Assembly (NCBI GenBank): GCA_902795985.1
Contig: CADBNG010000259.1
Span: 1 to 5,641, forward strand
Direction: 5' to 3'
Source: an uncultured Lachnospiraceae bacterium
GTDB lineage: Bacteria; Bacillota_A; Clostridia; Lachnospirales; Lachnospiraceae
Length of the DNA: 5,641 nt
Positions 5,498-5,641 of this stretch are shown here, piece by piece (position 1 is the stretch's first letter; every line of letters starts with the position of its first letter). Under the pieces are notes generated by a model. It was not told the origin of the DNA, did no database searches, and was given only the letters and a program-made list of their open reading frames with translations. The position numbers and the translations under genes are program-made.

Positions 5498-5641
5498 ATG
5501 GAAAACGGAGCGGGAATCAATTTTGAACTGTATAAGATCTTTTATATCACAGCCTCCTGCGGAAACATCACCCAGGCCGCGGAAAAGCTGTTTCTCACCC
5601 AGCCGAGCGTTTCCAAACACATCCGGAAGCTGGAAGAAGAA
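5498..5641 (+). CDS. LysR-family transcriptional regulator, N-terminal 48 residues, cut by window edge
   Basis: The reading frame is open to the right edge. Residues 9-48 are a typical LysR winged helix-turn-helix start: ELYKIFYITASCGNITQAAE, then KLFLTQPSVSKHIRKLEEE, with the AAEKLFLTQPSVSKHI recognition segment near 27-42. The effector domain lies outside the window, so the ligand and target are unknown. AAAGGAG at 5486-5492 overlaps the last two bases of the hydF stop codon and sits 5 nt before ATG 5498, so translation is probably coupled to hydF and the gene is probably the last or a further member of the same transcript. LysR genes are more often divergent from their targets, so a position at the operon's end leaves open whether it controls the hyd genes, the oxidoreductase or something downstream. 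Confidence 0.9.
   Translation, partial: MENGAGINFELYKIFYITASCGNITQAAEKLFLTQPSVSKHIRKLEEE

Noticed and set aside
4585..5520. 311-codon open frame on the minus strand opposite hydF
   Set aside because: Shadow of hydF. It has low-complexity composition, no known motif, and crosses into the LysR start region.
1..5641. CRISPR arrays, tRNA or rRNA genes, insertion sequences, prophage genes
   Set aside because: No direct-repeat/spacer pattern, no cloverleaf or rRNA sequence, no transposase or integrase reading frame and no terminal inverted repeats were seen.

Overview
This window is a slice of an anaerobic bacterial genome. It is most likely from the Clostridia (Bacillota), judging by strong AAAGGAG-type ribosome binding sites, close resemblance of the proteins to clostridial Hyd maturases, and a complete [FeFe]-hydrogenase maturation set. 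The coding DNA is G+C-rich with mostly G- or C-ending codons. The species cannot be named from the sequence.

Layout. (1) Positions 1-862, minus strand: the N-terminal 287 residues of a cytoplasmic molybdopterin (Mo/W) oxidoreductase, cut off by the window edge. (2) Positions 863-1303: a divergent intergenic region. Its left part is A+T-rich and probably holds the promoter of the minus-strand gene. Its right part holds a TTGACA promoter candidate, then a G+C-rich structured leader of about 190 nt ending in an intrinsic terminator just ahead of the first plus-strand gene. (3) Positions 1304-5487, plus strand: an apparent operon of a TM1266-family small protein, hydE, hydG and hydF, each with its own Shine-Dalgarno site. 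(4) Positions 5498-5641: the first 48 codons of a LysR-type regulator, starting 10 nt after hydF.

How the genes work together. HydG (tyrosine-cleaving radical SAM enzyme) makes CO and cyanide bound to iron. HydE (radical SAM) processes that iron synthon. HydF (GTPase/iron-sulfur scaffold) assembles the 2Fe subcluster and delivers it to apo-[FeFe]-hydrogenase. The TM1266 protein is the usual small companion of such clusters. The hydrogenase structural gene is not in this window, so the maturases serve an enzyme encoded elsewhere.

The proteins are known families. The least explained part is RNA-level: a probable attenuator upstream of the TM1266 gene with a possible alternative pairing partner, a complex inverted-repeat or pseudoknot-capable element abutting the hydE ribosome binding site, and a hairpin between hydG and hydF. 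All RNA structures here were found by eye and have not been computed.
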